Part shown: in pieces, positions 14,574 to 23,859 of the stretch
Layout of the letters: each line of letters opens with the position of its first letter
Numbering within the stretch: the stretch's first letter is position 1
From: CAYPPS01 sp964412685
Lineage (GTDB): Bacteria; Patescibacteriota; Microgenomatia; PFEM01; CAYPPS01
DNA length: 64,000 nt
Assembly: GCA_964412685.1 (NCBI GenBank)
Contig: CAYPPS010000001.1
Coordinates: 1 to 64,000, forward strand
Direction: 5' to 3'
The notes under the pieces: generated by a model
What the model saw: only the letters and a program-made list of their open reading frames with translations
What the model was told of the DNA's origin: nothing
Database searches by the model: none
Program-made: the position numbers and the translations under genes

Positions 14574-15230
14574 ATGATATTGGTTAATTTTAAAACCTAT
14601 CAGTCGGGTTCTGGTGGAGAAGCGGTTGAGCTAGCTGAAATTTGTCAGGAAGTTCAAAAAGAAACTGGAGTGGAAATTATTCCGGTGGTTCAAGCATTGG
14701 ACCTGAGTTCGGTCGTGGTCAAACACCAACTGGCTTGGTTGCAGCACTTAGACCCCTCTCTGCAAGGCGCTTTTACCGGATCGATTAATTTGGAAACGGC
14801 TCTGGAGCGTGGCGCCCAAGGGGTGATTCTCAATCATTCGGAAAAAAAACTTCCTCCGGGAAAAATTCGCCAAATGATCAAGAGGTGTCGAGATCAAAAA
14901 GGTAACTTTCAGATTTTGGTTTGTTGCCGTTCCTTGACCCAAGCGCGAAAGTATTTAAAATTTAAACCCGATTTTTTGGCTTATGAACCGGTTGAGTTAA
15001 TTGGAGGAGAGATTTCCGTCTCTCAAGCCAAGCCAGGGATGATTGAGAATTTCGTTGAACTGATTAACAAAAAGACTTTTCCGGTGATTGGAGCGGGTAT
15101 AAAAACGGCCGAGGATATCAAAGTGGGATTAAAATTAGGAGCAAAAGGATTTTTGGTTACCTCGGGAGTTGTGACCGTCAAAGATCCTAAAAAACGATTA
15201 TTAGAACTCGCCAAAGCGTTTAAAAAATAA
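14574..15230 (+). CDS. tpiA: Triosephosphate isomerase, archaeal-type short form
   Basis: 218 residues, against about 250 for ordinary bacterial enzymes. Interconverts dihydroxyacetone phosphate and glyceraldehyde 3-phosphate. Active-site residues are visible: N and K in VNFKTY, His in ILNHSEKK, Glu in AYEPVELIGG. The phosphate loop GAGIKTAEDIK and the GFLVTSGVV strand are in place. First gene of the glycolytic run. Confidence 0.88.
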   Translation: MILVNFKTYQSGSGGEAVELAEICQEVQKETGVEIIPVVQALDLSSVVVKHQLAWLQHLDPSLQGAFTGSINLETALERGAQGVILNHSEKKLPPGKIRQMIKRCRDQKGNFQILVCCRSLTQARKYLKFKPDFLAYEPVELIGGEISVSQAKPGMIENFVELINKKTFPVIGAGIKTAEDIKVGLKLGAKGFLVTSGVVTVKDPKKRLLELAKAFKK

Positions 15231-15238
15231 ATTTAAAG

Positions 15239-15793
15239 ATGGGTAAAAAATATACTATTTGTGTTAGCGGAGGGGCGGAAGGCGGAAACGCCAAGAAAGC
15301 TAAAGTCATGTCTTACAAAGTCGGCCAATTGATTGCCCAAAAAGGTTGTGTTCTGATTACCGGAGCAACGACTGGCGTTCCTTTTGAAGCGGCTAGGGGA
15401 GCTAAAGAAGCTGGCGGGTCAAACATTGGATTCTCCCCAGCGGGAAGCGAAGAAGAGCATGTCAGGAAATATCGCCTGCCGGCGGATAAAGATATTTTTG
15501 ACCACATTATCTATGCCGAAGCGGGCTATACGGGCAGAAATTTATTAATGGTTCGTAGTTCGGATGCGACAATTGTGATTGATGGTCGGATTGGAACTTT
15601 AAATGAGTTCACCGTCGCTTTTGAAGAAAATGAAATTATTGGTGTTCTGCAAGGTTCTGGAGGAATTGCCGATGAGATTGAGCGCTTGCTTTCCGTCGCT
15701 GGTAAAGGACTGAGGAAAACTATTTTTGACGACGATCCGGAAAAACTGGTGAAGAAAGTAATTGCTCGGATTAAAAAAGAAAAGAAGAGGTAA
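15239..15793 (+). CDS. LOG-like Rossmann-fold protein (TIGR00725 type)
   Basis: 184 residues. Starts KKYTICVSGGAEGG, followed by LITGATTGVPFEAARGAKEAGG and AGYTGRNLLMVRSSDATIVIDGRIGTLNEFTVAFE. It resembles the LOG/DprA-like nucleotide-binding fold; the usual PGGxGT is GRIGT here. Members include nucleoside 5'-monophosphate phosphoribohydrolases and putative molybdenum-cofactor carrier proteins. Its reaction here is unknown. Between tpiA and pgk. Confidence 0.7.
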   Translation: MGKKYTICVSGGAEGGNAKKAKVMSYKVGQLIAQKGCVLITGATTGVPFEAARGAKEAGGSNIGFSPAGSEEEHVRKYRLPADKDIFDHIIYAEAGYTGRNLLMVRSSDATIVIDGRIGTLNEFTVAFEENEIIGVLQGSGGIADEIERLLSVAGKGLRKTIFDDDPEKLVKKVIARIKKEKKR

Positions 15794-15797
15794 AATA

Positions 15798-16814
15798 ATG
15801 AAACTACCTGGCCTGGAAGACTACAACTTTAAGAATAAGAAAGTCCTCCTTCGTCTCAGTTTGGACGTTCCTTTGGAAGTTGACCCTCACGGCCATCTAG
15901 AAATCAAAGATACTACCAGAATTGACGAATCGTTGGAGACGATTAATTTCTTGATTAAGCAAAAACCAAAACAAATTATTGTTTTGTCCCATCTCGGTCG
16001 GCCTAAAGGCAAAGTCGTGCCGGAATTAAGCCTGCAGCCCGTGGCTCAATATTTAGATGAAAAAATTGGTCGAAAAGTAAAAGCGGCGGGAATAGAATTC
16101 TATCTAAGAGAAAACTTACGTTTTGATAAAGGGGAAATAAAGAATTCTCTCGTTTTGGCAAAAAAAATGGCTCGAGGAATGGATGTTTTTGTCAACGAAG
16201 CCTTTGCAGTTGCTCATCGAAGGCATGCCTCAGTCGTTGGTTTGACTAAACTTTTGCCGACCTTTTTTGGTTTTGACTTTTTGAAAGAATGGCAAGTTTT
16301 AAGCGAGTTAAGACAAAATCCAGATCGACCGGTGGTTTTGCTTCTTGGGGGAGCCAAGCGAGACAAGATTGAATTGGCAAAGAAATTAATCTATTGGGCT
16401 GATTTTGTGTTGGTGGGGGGAAAGTTAGTCGAATATGATGGTTTGCCAGTTTTGGCCAAACATCCCAAAGTGATTGGCAGCCTGACTCACGATGGTAAGG
16501 ATATCAACGAAAAAGCAGTTAAAGTTTTTATTCCCATTTTAAAGAAAGCGAAGACGATCATCTGGGCAGGACCAATGGGAGCGTTTGAAGAAAAGAAGTC
16601 GGCCAAGGGGACGGAAATGATCGGCAAATTAGTGGCCGGATCAAAAGCGTTTAAAGTGATCGGAGGAGGAGACACGAAGACAGCGCTGTCCTCACTTAAC
16701 TTAATTGATAAAATGGATTACGTTTCCTCTGGTGGTGGAGCAATGCTTTACTTTTTGGCTCACGGTAATTTACCGGCTTTGGAAAGACTGAAAAATGACA
16801 AAGATAGCGATTAA
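15798..16814 (+). CDS. pgk: Phosphoglycerate kinase, compact form
   Basis: 338 residues, about 50 shorter than typical. Transfers phosphate from 1,3-bisphosphoglycerate to ADP. Seen: LSLDVPL in place of the usual DFNVP, SHLGRPKG, FYLRENLRF, VNEAFAVAHRRHAS, LLLGGAKRDKIELAKKL, and the nucleotide loop IWAGPMGAFE plus VIGGGDTKTAL. The start at 15798 is the first Met of the conserved N-terminus; an upstream in-frame start would run into the LOG-like gene. It overlaps gap by 20 nt. Confidence 0.88.
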   Translation: MKLPGLEDYNFKNKKVLLRLSLDVPLEVDPHGHLEIKDTTRIDESLETINFLIKQKPKQIIVLSHLGRPKGKVVPELSLQPVAQYLDEKIGRKVKAAGIEFYLRENLRFDKGEIKNSLVLAKKMARGMDVFVNEAFAVAHRRHASVVGLTKLLPTFFGFDFLKEWQVLSELRQNPDRPVVLLLGGAKRDKIELAKKLIYWADFVLVGGKLVEYDGLPVLAKHPKVIGSLTHDGKDINEKAVKVFIPILKKAKTIIWAGPMGAFEEKKSAKGTEMIGKLVAGSKAFKVIGGGDTKTALSSLNLIDKMDYVSSGGGAMLYFLAHGNLPALERLKNDKDSD

Positions 16815-17844
16815 TGGTTTTGGCCGAATCGGCCGAATTGCTTTAAGACTGGCCTTGACGGACTATAGAGATCAGCTGGAAGTGGTGGCGATTAATACTT
16901 CCGGATCGATGCCGATTGAAGGTTGGGCTCATCTTTTAGAATATGATACTGTTCATGGTCGCTTCGACCTTGAGGTGAAAATAGAAAAAGGCCAAGAAGG
17001 AGAGATAGGCCGATTGAAAATAGACGAAAAGATTATTCCCGTTTTAGTTCAACGGGATCCGAGTAAACTTCCCTGGAAGAAATATCAACCAGAAGTGGTG
17101 ATTGAATCAACAGGGGTTTTTAATGATAAAAAGAGCGCCTCACTTCATCTGAAAGCGGGAACCAAAAAGGTAGTTGTTTCCGCCGCCACCGACGAAGTTC
17201 AGGACTATGTCATTGGCGTTAATGAAAAAAAATATAAGGGAGCCTTGGTGGTTGGCAATGCTTCTTGTACCACTAATTGCGTTGCTCCAATTGTCAAAGT
17301 GATTAAAGAAAATTTTGGCTTGCAGAAAGCGATGATGACAACCGTTCACGCTTATACTGCCTTGCAAAGCTTGACTGATGATTCCCACAAAGACTTGCGC
17401 CGGGCGAGGGCGGCGGCTCAAAATCTGATCCCCACTTCCACCGGAGCGGCCAAAACTACCGTTGAAGTAATTCCTGAGATTAAAGGCCTTTTTGACGGCT
17501 TAGCCGTTAGAGCTCCCATTCTTTGCGGTTCGGTTTCTGACATTACCTTACTAACTCTAAAAAGAACCAGTGTCGAAGAAGTAAATCAGGCTTTTATTAA
17601 GGTGGCAAAAGGAGAACTGAAAGACATTCTGGAAACGACAATTAAACCCTTAGTCTCCTCTGATATTTTGGGCTCAAGGGCTTCGGCAATCATTGATTTG
17701 AATCTGACTAAAGTGGTCGACGGTGACCTGGTTAAAGTGGTGGCTTGGTATGATAATGAATGGGGTTATTCTTGTCGATTGTTGGAACTGGCGCTTTTAG
17801 TGGCTGCTCCGTCTGCCGGCGGACAGGTTAAAAAGAAAAAATGA
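16795..17844 (+). CDS. gap: Glyceraldehyde-3-phosphate dehydrogenase, type I
   Basis: 349 residues. NAD-binding INGFGRIGR at the N-terminus, catalytic ASCTTNC, HAYT for the catalytic His, RRARAAAQNLIPTSTGAAK phosphate site, and WYDNEWGYSCR. Classical phosphorylating enzyme coupled to pgk, whose 3' end it overlaps. The last 4 nt overlap deoC. Confidence 0.93.
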   Translation: MTKIAINGFGRIGRIALRLALTDYRDQLEVVAINTSGSMPIEGWAHLLEYDTVHGRFDLEVKIEKGQEGEIGRLKIDEKIIPVLVQRDPSKLPWKKYQPEVVIESTGVFNDKKSASLHLKAGTKKVVVSAATDEVQDYVIGVNEKKYKGALVVGNASCTTNCVAPIVKVIKENFGLQKAMMTTVHAYTALQSLTDDSHKDLRRARAAAQNLIPTSTGAAKTTVEVIPEIKGLFDGLAVRAPILCGSVSDITLLTLKRTSVEEVNQAFIKVAKGELKDILETTIKPLVSSDILGSRASAIIDLNLTKVVDGDLVKVVAWYDNEWGYSCRLLELALLVAAPSAGGQVKKKK

Positions 17845-18512
17845 AGATAAAAAACTTGGCTTCTTATCTGGATTTAGCCAACCATCATCCTGATGCTCAA
17901 CCGGAAGAAATCAAGAAGCTTTGTCGTCTGGTGGCCAAGTATCATTTTAATTCCGCCTTTGTTAATCCCTATTTTGTCACTTTGGCCAAGAGCCAATCTC
18001 AAGAGATTAAAGTGGGAACAGTGATCGCCTTTCCTTTGGGCCAGGAAAAGACGGACATTAAATTAATTAGCGCCCTGTCAGCCGTTAAAGACGGAGCTGA
18101 TGAGCTGGACGTTTCTCTCAACATTGGCCTCTTTAAAGCCGGCGATTATCCTCATACTCTAGAAGAAATGAGGCGAATCGTTGAGGCGGTTAAATCAATC
18201 AAATCGCAAACAATAATTAAGTTTATTATTGAGACTGGCCTTTTAACTGACGAAGAAATTAAAAGAGCCGCCAGCCTCGTTTTAAAAGCCAACGGTGATT
18301 TTGTCAAAACCTGTTCTGGCATGGGTCCAAGAGGAGCCAAGCTGAAAGATGTTCAATTAATCAGAGAAGCAATTGGGACATCAGTTCCCATCAAGGTCGC
18401 TGGCGGGATTCGCAACTTGAAAACCGCTAAGAGTTTTATTGAGGCTGGAGCGAGTCGAATTGGCACCTCTAAAGCAGTGGAAATCGTAGAAGAAGAAAAG
18501 AAAATTAAATGA
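17841..18512 (+). CDS. deoC: Deoxyribose-phosphate aldolase
   Basis: 223 residues. Cleaves 2-deoxyribose 5-phosphate to glyceraldehyde 3-phosphate and acetaldehyde, feeding nucleoside sugars into glycolysis. Seen: VIAFPLGQEKTDIK, DELDVSLNIG, the FIIETGLL strand, VKTCSGMGPRGAKLKD, and the Schiff-base lysine in VPIKVAGGIR. Embedded in the glycolytic run, consistent with CPR salvage of nucleotides. Confidence 0.9.
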   Translation: MKIKNLASYLDLANHHPDAQPEEIKKLCRLVAKYHFNSAFVNPYFVTLAKSQSQEIKVGTVIAFPLGQEKTDIKLISALSAVKDGADELDVSLNIGLFKAGDYPHTLEEMRRIVEAVKSIKSQTIIKFIIETGLLTDEEIKRAASLVLKANGDFVKTCSGMGPRGAKLKDVQLIREAIGTSVPIKVAGGIRNLKTAKSFIEAGASRIGTSKAVEIVEEEKKIK

Positions 18513-18540
18513 AAAAAAGAATTGGAACCTATTTTATTTA

Positions 18541-18630
18541 TTGTTTGATTTTCTCTTTTGGCTTTTAGTGATTTCAGTTATTAGGCTAGTTGTTGTAAAG
18601 TTGATTAAAGGAGCAGGAAAAGATAAATGA
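18541..18630 (+). CDS. Possible 29-residue single-helix membrane peptide
   Basis: Between deoC and fba an open frame starting at TTG 18541 encodes LFDFLFWLLVISVIRLVVVKLIKGAGKDK: one strongly hydrophobic helix then a basic tail. Its TGA overlaps the fba ATG (ATGA), the coupling used elsewhere in this operon. There is no Shine-Dalgarno site. It could also be a degenerate gene end. Confidence 0.25.
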   Translation: MFDFLFWLLVISVIRLVVVKLIKGAGKDK

Positions 18631-19511
18631 CCAACAGTAAGGAAATATTGCTTCAGGCAAAAAAGCAGGGCATTGCGTTAGGGGCTTTTAATGCCGGTAA
18701 TTTGGAGATTGTTAAAGCTGTCGTAGCCGCGGCTAAGGCAAAAAAAAGTCCTATTATCATCGAAGCTTCTCAGGGGGAAATTGACCATTTTGGAATGGAG
18801 AACTTCTTAAGTGTCGTCAAGAAGTTAAGTCAGGGATTGTCTTCTCCAATCCTAACCAATTTTGACCATGGGCCAGGATTGGAAGAATGCCAAGCAGCAA
18901 TTGAGGCTGGTTTTGACTTGGTCCATTTTGACGGTTCCCAACTTCCTTTAGAAGAAAACTTGAAAATCACCAAAATTTTGCTTCAACAAGCAAAAGAAAA
19001 AGGAGTCTTGATTGAGGCGGAGATTAATCCAATAGCTAATCGTTCGCAAGTTTATTCTCAAGATCCAAAAACGGTTCAATCTCAACATGAATACACTGAT
19101 CCTCAGATGGCCCACGACTTTGTCGCCGAAACCAAAGTTGATTTACTGGCCGTTTTTGTGGGCAATCTCCACGGTGTCTATCCTTCGCCGCCAAGATTGG
19201 ATTTAGAAAGATTAAAGCTCATTTCTCAAGAAACTGATTGTTTTTTGAGTCTTCATGGCGGCTCGGGTTTATCTCCTGATGACATTAAGATGGCCATTGC
19301 TGTTGGCAAAATTGTCAAGATCAACATCAACACCGAGTTAAGAGTTGCTTTCAAAGAAACTTTAAGCAACGTTCTTAAAGGTTCGGAAGAATTGGCGGTT
19401 TACAAGCTAATGCCCCCGGTTGAGGCGGCGATTCAGAATGCAGTTGAAGAAAAAATTGACCTTTTTAGACAGGGAGCTTTAAATCAAGAGGAAGCCAGCG
19501 ATGAAATATGA
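18627..19511 (+). CDS. fba: Class II fructose-bisphosphate aldolase
   Basis: 294 residues. Zinc-dependent aldolase cleaving or forming fructose 1,6-bisphosphate. Metal and catalytic motifs: NFDHGPGLEEC, VHFDGSQLPLEEN, LIEAEINPI, VGNLHGVYPSPP, LSLHGGSGLS, KININTELR. The GAGDGF-type kinase gene follows with an 11-nt overlap. Confidence 0.9.
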   Translation: MTNSKEILLQAKKQGIALGAFNAGNLEIVKAVVAAAKAKKSPIIIEASQGEIDHFGMENFLSVVKKLSQGLSSPILTNFDHGPGLEECQAAIEAGFDLVHFDGSQLPLEENLKITKILLQQAKEKGVLIEAEINPIANRSQVYSQDPKTVQSQHEYTDPQMAHDFVAETKVDLLAVFVGNLHGVYPSPPRLDLERLKLISQETDCFLSLHGGSGLSPDDIKMAIAVGKIVKININTELRVAFKETLSNVLKGSEELAVYKLMPPVEAAIQNAVEEKIDLFRQGALNQEEASDEI

Positions 19512-20466
19512 CGTTATCTCTTTCGGCTCGGCCATTCTCGACGTCTTCGTTAACAGTTCCGAGCTAAAAGTTTTTACCGACAAAAATAATTCAACCGGAA
19601 AAAGTTTCTCTCTTCCAGTGGGAGCAAAGTTAAAAGCCGACGAGCTGGAGATTCATTCTGGCGGAGGAGGAACGAATGCCGCCGTTAGTTTTGCCCGAAT
19701 GGGATTAAAAACAGGAGTGGTGGCTCGTTGTGGTTGGGATCTGGCCGGCAAATTAATTCGCCAGGAATTAAAAGAAGAAAAAGTCACCGACCAATTATTG
19801 GTTCAGTTCGAAGGGGAAAGAACCGATTGGTCAATCATCTTGATTGACGGTCAAGGTAATTCAACTATTCTAGTCTGGCGAGGGGAAACCAGACTGGAAA
19901 AAAGCGTTATTAACTTGTCTTTACTAAATAGCTTTTGGTTTTACCTGGCTTCCTTGGAAGGCAATTTAGAGTTAGTTGAGTTTTTACTTGATCTGGCCAA
20001 CAAGAATCACATCAAAGTGGCTTGGAATCCGGGTCGAAGAGAAATAGAACAAAAAGAGACTCTTTTGGCTCTAGCTCCCAAAGTTGAAACCTTGATTCTT
20101 AATCAGAAAGAATTATTGAGATTGACTAAACCTTCTTTGACTTCTGATCAAGCTTTTGAGAATCTAAGCAAAATTTTACCGAAAACTAATCTAATTATTA
20201 CTAACGGAAAAGAGGGAGTAAAAGCCAAAGATGCTCAAGGAAAAATTTTTAATTTACCCGGTTTAACAGTTAATCAAAAAGACCAAACCGGAGCAGGGGA
20301 TGGTTTTGCCAGTGGTTTTGTTGCCGGGTTAATTAAACAAGAATCATTTGAAAAAGCACTTCAAAGAGGGGCGGTTAATGGGGCTTCGGTGGTGACCAAA
20401 ATTGGAGCCAAGTCCGGTCTAATTTTCGAAAAGGAACTGGATTATTGGCTTTCTAAATTAGACTGA
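19501..20466 (+). CDS. PfkB-family carbohydrate kinase
   Basis: 321 residues of the ribokinase fold: SGGGGTNAAVSFARMGLKTG substrate motif near residue 55, and anion-hole/catalytic base motif DQTGAGDGFASGFVAG near residue 255. The substrate could be ribose, fructose 6-phosphate or a nucleoside. The glycolytic setting favours a sugar or sugar phosphate. Last enzyme of the run. Confidence 0.85.
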   Translation: MKYDVISFGSAILDVFVNSSELKVFTDKNNSTGKSFSLPVGAKLKADELEIHSGGGGTNAAVSFARMGLKTGVVARCGWDLAGKLIRQELKEEKVTDQLLVQFEGERTDWSIILIDGQGNSTILVWRGETRLEKSVINLSLLNSFWFYLASLEGNLELVEFLLDLANKNHIKVAWNPGRREIEQKETLLALAPKVETLILNQKELLRLTKPSLTSDQAFENLSKILPKTNLIITNGKEGVKAKDAQGKIFNLPGLTVNQKDQTGAGDGFASGFVAGLIKQESFEKALQRGAVNGASVVTKIGAKSGLIFEKELDYWLSKLD

Positions 20467-20502
20467 AGTAAGGAAAAATTATTCATATTTGAACAACTTT
20501 CT

Positions 20503-21474
20503 TTGAATCTTGAAACGCAAAATCACCAGCCGAAGAAAAGACGAAACAAAAAGCAGATCACCGGCAGTCGTTGGGCCATCTTTTTTGTTTTTCTGATTAC
20601 CAGTCTTTTGTCGTTTGTTTTTTGGCTCTCACCTCAATTAACTAATTTTTGGCAAGGATTAAAAAGTCCACTGGTGATTGTCAGTAGTCAAAACCAAGTT
20701 GATGAGCATTTGGATTTGGGACCAATCAAAGACCCCCAAAAATTAATCGCTCAATTCAAAGAGATGTCTTCAAATTTAGCAGGTGATTATGGTTTTGTTG
20801 TTTGGGCTCTAAAAGATGATCGAGTTTATGGTTCTAAAGAAGAAAAGATTTTTCCGGCCGCTTCATTGATGAAATTACCGGTAATGATCACCTACTTTCG
20901 ACAAGTTGAAGCGGGAGAACTCAAGTCTTGGGCCAGATATGTTCTCAAAGACGAGGACAAAATTGGCGGTGCGGGAATGTTAATTAACCAATCGGCGGGA
21001 GCCTTTTGGACCAATGATCAATTAGTTAGCTTCATGGGTAAATATTCTGACAATACAGCCTTTGCGATTATCAGGGAAAAAGTTGGCGAAGAGAAAATAA
21101 ACCAGACAATTGAAGATTTAAAAATGGAGAAAACCAATCTGACTGAATTTGAAACCACTCCTCTAGATATTGCTCGGTTATTTAAAGCCGTTTTTGATGA
21201 AGGAGTAATCAATAAGCCTCACCGACAAGATTTTCTTGACAGTTTGACGGAAACCGTTTTCGAAAAAAGAATTCCCGAGGGGATATCAGAAAAAATAAAA
21301 GTGGCTCACAAAGTAGGAACCGATATGGGGACGTATTCGGACGGAGGAATTATCTTTTCCGCCGACCCCTTCATTCTAGTCGTGATGAGCAAGAATGCCG
21401 CTCAGGGAAAAGCGGAAACTTTTATTGCCGATTTCACCAGCCTAGTTTACAAATTTGAAACAGAAGAAAATTAA
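20503..21474 (+). CDS. Membrane-anchored class A beta-lactamase-like serine hydrolase
   Basis: 323 residues. One N-terminal helix (residues 26-45), then a serine-hydrolase domain with SxxK in AASLMKLPV, SDN in KYSDNTAF, and HKVGT in the KTG position. All catalytic motifs are present, so an active beta-lactamase or peptidoglycan-directed hydrolase is possible. The long spacing and an inserted IGGAGML loop resemble the PF13354 family. The start TTG 20503 is the only reasonable start in frame. Neighbour of two PBPs. Confidence 0.8.
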   Translation: MNLETQNHQPKKRRNKKQITGSRWAIFFVFLITSLLSFVFWLSPQLTNFWQGLKSPLVIVSSQNQVDEHLDLGPIKDPQKLIAQFKEMSSNLAGDYGFVVWALKDDRVYGSKEEKIFPAASLMKLPVMITYFRQVEAGELKSWARYVLKDEDKIGGAGMLINQSAGAFWTNDQLVSFMGKYSDNTAFAIIREKVGEEKINQTIEDLKMEKTNLTEFETTPLDIARLFKAVFDEGVINKPHRQDFLDSLTETVFEKRIPEGISEKIKVAHKVGTDMGTYSDGGIIFSADPFILVVMSKNAAQGKAETFIADFTSLVYKFETEEN

Positions 21475-21491
21475 AAGGGTGGAGCGTAGGC

Positions 21492-23816
21492 TTATAGGTC
21501 TTTTTTGTCTTCTTGGGAAGACGGGATTTGGGCTTGGGCGCAAGGAGGAATCTGGGTTTCTTGGAAAAACCATTCTTCTTTGGTGAGACAATTGGAGCAA
21601 GGCAGAGTTCCATTTTGGGCACAGATGGCCACTTTTTTTATTCCTTCGGGAATAGGGAAAGGTTGGTCGGGAATTTTTTCCAAAGTAAGTCGGGTAATTT
21701 GATTCCAAATTGGTGAGGCTCCGGTGACTCCAGATGCAACTCGGCTCATGGGAGCATTGTCGTTGTTGCCCACCCAAGCAGCAACCAGGAAGTCGGTAGT
21801 GTAACCAATTGTCCAGTTGTCCCTCAAGTTTTGAGTGGTGCCAGTCTTAACAGCCACGTTCGGATGACCATCTATGTTTAAAAGAGAATTGGGACCAAAG
21901 GCGGGTGTTCTTGCCCAGTTATCTTTGAGAATGTCAGTCAACATAAAAGCGATTTTTTCGTCGAGAACTTTTTCTTGTCTTTCTACGAGAGTTTTTTGAG
22001 TGTGATGTAGGATTTTACCGTTGGCATTTTTAACCAACAGAAGCGGATCAAGCTCGGTTTTGACGCCCTGATTGGCCAAAGTGCCGTAAGCAACCGCCAG
22101 ATCAACCATCTTGATTTCTCCGCCGCCCAAGGTTAAAGAAAGACCAAAACGGGAAGGATCATCCCAATTGCTGATGCCCATCTTTTGACCCATTTCCACC
22201 ATTCGTTCGACTCCAAAAGCGGCCAGAACTTTAACTGCGGGGACATTGTAGGAAGAAGCCAGGGCGACTCTTAAGGGAATCGAGCCATGAAAACGATCAT
22301 CGTAATTTCTGGGCGAATAAGATTCAGAGTAGGGTAATTGGTAAGTGATCGGAGTGTCGGAAATAATGGTTGCAGGTGAAAAACCATTACTTAAGGCGAC
22401 GGCGTAGTTAATAATCTTAATAGTTGAACCTGGTTGGCGTTCTCTTAAAGTGATGTTGACATTGCCATCGATGTTGGTGTCGAAATAATTCTTTGAACCG
22501 ACCATGGCGAAAACTTCGCCGGTTTGGGGATTGGTAATTAAAGCACTCCCGTTGGAAACGTTCAAACGACCGATTTTTTCCACCTCTCTGCTAACTACCT
22601 CTTCCGCTTCTTCTTGAAGCGGCAGATCAAGTGAGGTAAGAACTTCGAGCCCGCCTTCTTCAACCATTCTTTGGCCAAATTCTTCTACCAAAAGTTCTTT
22701 AACCCACAAGACAAAATGAGGAGCTTTGATGATGTTTTTATTTGGAGCAAAGACCATTTCTTGGTTCAAAGCTTTTTCCTCCTCGCTTTTGCCGATGAAA
22801 CTTTCTTGGTACATTCTCCTTAAGACCAAAGCTTGTCTTTCTTTGGCCAATTCGGGGTGAGCCCCGAAAGGAGAATAACGAGTCGGTGAGGCCGGTAAGC
22901 CAGCCAAAAGAGCACTCTGGGCGAGATCTAAATCTTGAACGCTTTTGCCAAAATATTTTTGAGCTGCTTCTTCCGCTCCATAAGCGGTTCCACCATAAGG
23001 AACCTCGTTAAAATACATTTGAAGAATCTCGTCTTTAGTAAAAAGTCTTTCCACTAGAACAGCAAGAATAATTTCTTTCACTTTTCGCCTCAAGGTCTTT
23101 TCGGGCGAGAGAAGAGTGTTTTTAACCAATTGCTGAGTGATAGTTGAACCACCTTCGCTTTTGCCCTCCTTGAGGTTGGCCAGGGCGGCTCGACTGATAC
23201 CTTTAAGAGAGAAACCGTGATGTTGGTAGAACTCAGCATCTTCGATGGCGACGGTAGCTTGAATCAGACTGAGAGGGATTTCGTCCAGATCAACTAGAGT
23301 TCGGTTCTGTTGACGATAAATTTTATAAAGCAATTGATTATTACGATCGTAAATTTTAGTCGACAAGATCTGCCTGCGTTCAATTAATTGAGAAGGGTCA
23401 GGCAAATCATAAACGATCCAGTAAGAGAAACCGCCCAGAGAGATAAGGCAGAAAAAAACTAACCAGAGATAAACAGGAACCTTTTTGAAAACACAAAAAG
23501 GCTTGAATAGAAAAGAGAATCTTAATCTTCTTTGAGGATAGACTAAAACAACTCTCTTTTTAGAGAAAATAAAACTTTTTCTGAAGAACAAAACAAGCAG
23601 GCTGATGATTTTGATTAGCAAACTCACCACTTTGATTATTTGTTGCCCTAAAAATCTAAAAGGCAGCCAAAAAAAATCAAACGAGATCTTTTGAGCACCA
23701 AGATAGACGGGACCAGCCAGAGAAGAGACGGTTAATAGTATGAGGAAAAAGGGTCTTCCGATAAGAAAAAGGAGGTAGGTAGGGGTTTTTGGGACGATTT
23801 GTTTACCCTTGACCAT
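21492..23816 (-). CDS. Class A penicillin-binding protein (glycosyltransferase 51 + transpeptidase), copy 1
   Basis: 774 residues. Unusually long N-terminus with three hydrophobic stretches (about residues 13-40, 55-85, 113-138). Then GT51 with ATVAIEDAEFYQHHG and EGGSTITQQLVKN, and a transpeptidase with the SxxK serine in RQPGSTIKIINYA, SYNVPAVKV, and KTGTTQNLRDNW. The C-terminal tail has four cysteines (CAQNGTLPCSNC, PPCAQ). It polymerises and cross-links peptidoglycan at the membrane. Same strand as and just downstream of copy 2. Confidence 0.93.
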   Translation of the reverse strand: MVKGKQIVPKTPTYLLFLIGRPFFLILLTVSSLAGPVYLGAQKISFDFFWLPFRFLGQQIIKVVSLLIKIISLLVLFFRKSFIFSKKRVVLVYPQRRLRFSFLFKPFCVFKKVPVYLWLVFFCLISLGGFSYWIVYDLPDPSQLIERRQILSTKIYDRNNQLLYKIYRQQNRTLVDLDEIPLSLIQATVAIEDAEFYQHHGFSLKGISRAALANLKEGKSEGGSTITQQLVKNTLLSPEKTLRRKVKEIILAVLVERLFTKDEILQMYFNEVPYGGTAYGAEEAAQKYFGKSVQDLDLAQSALLAGLPASPTRYSPFGAHPELAKERQALVLRRMYQESFIGKSEEEKALNQEMVFAPNKNIIKAPHFVLWVKELLVEEFGQRMVEEGGLEVLTSLDLPLQEEAEEVVSREVEKIGRLNVSNGSALITNPQTGEVFAMVGSKNYFDTNIDGNVNITLRERQPGSTIKIINYAVALSNGFSPATIISDTPITYQLPYSESYSPRNYDDRFHGSIPLRVALASSYNVPAVKVLAAFGVERMVEMGQKMGISNWDDPSRFGLSLTLGGGEIKMVDLAVAYGTLANQGVKTELDPLLLVKNANGKILHHTQKTLVERQEKVLDEKIAFMLTDILKDNWARTPAFGPNSLLNIDGHPNVAVKTGTTQNLRDNWTIGYTTDFLVAAWVGNNDNAPMSRVASGVTGASPIWNQITRLTLEKIPDQPFPIPEGIKKVAICAQNGTLPCSNCLTKEEWFFQETQIPPCAQAQIPSSQEDKKDL

Positions 23817-23859
23817 AGTTTAATTTTATCAGGTGCCTGGGTTTTTAGGAAGAGGATGT

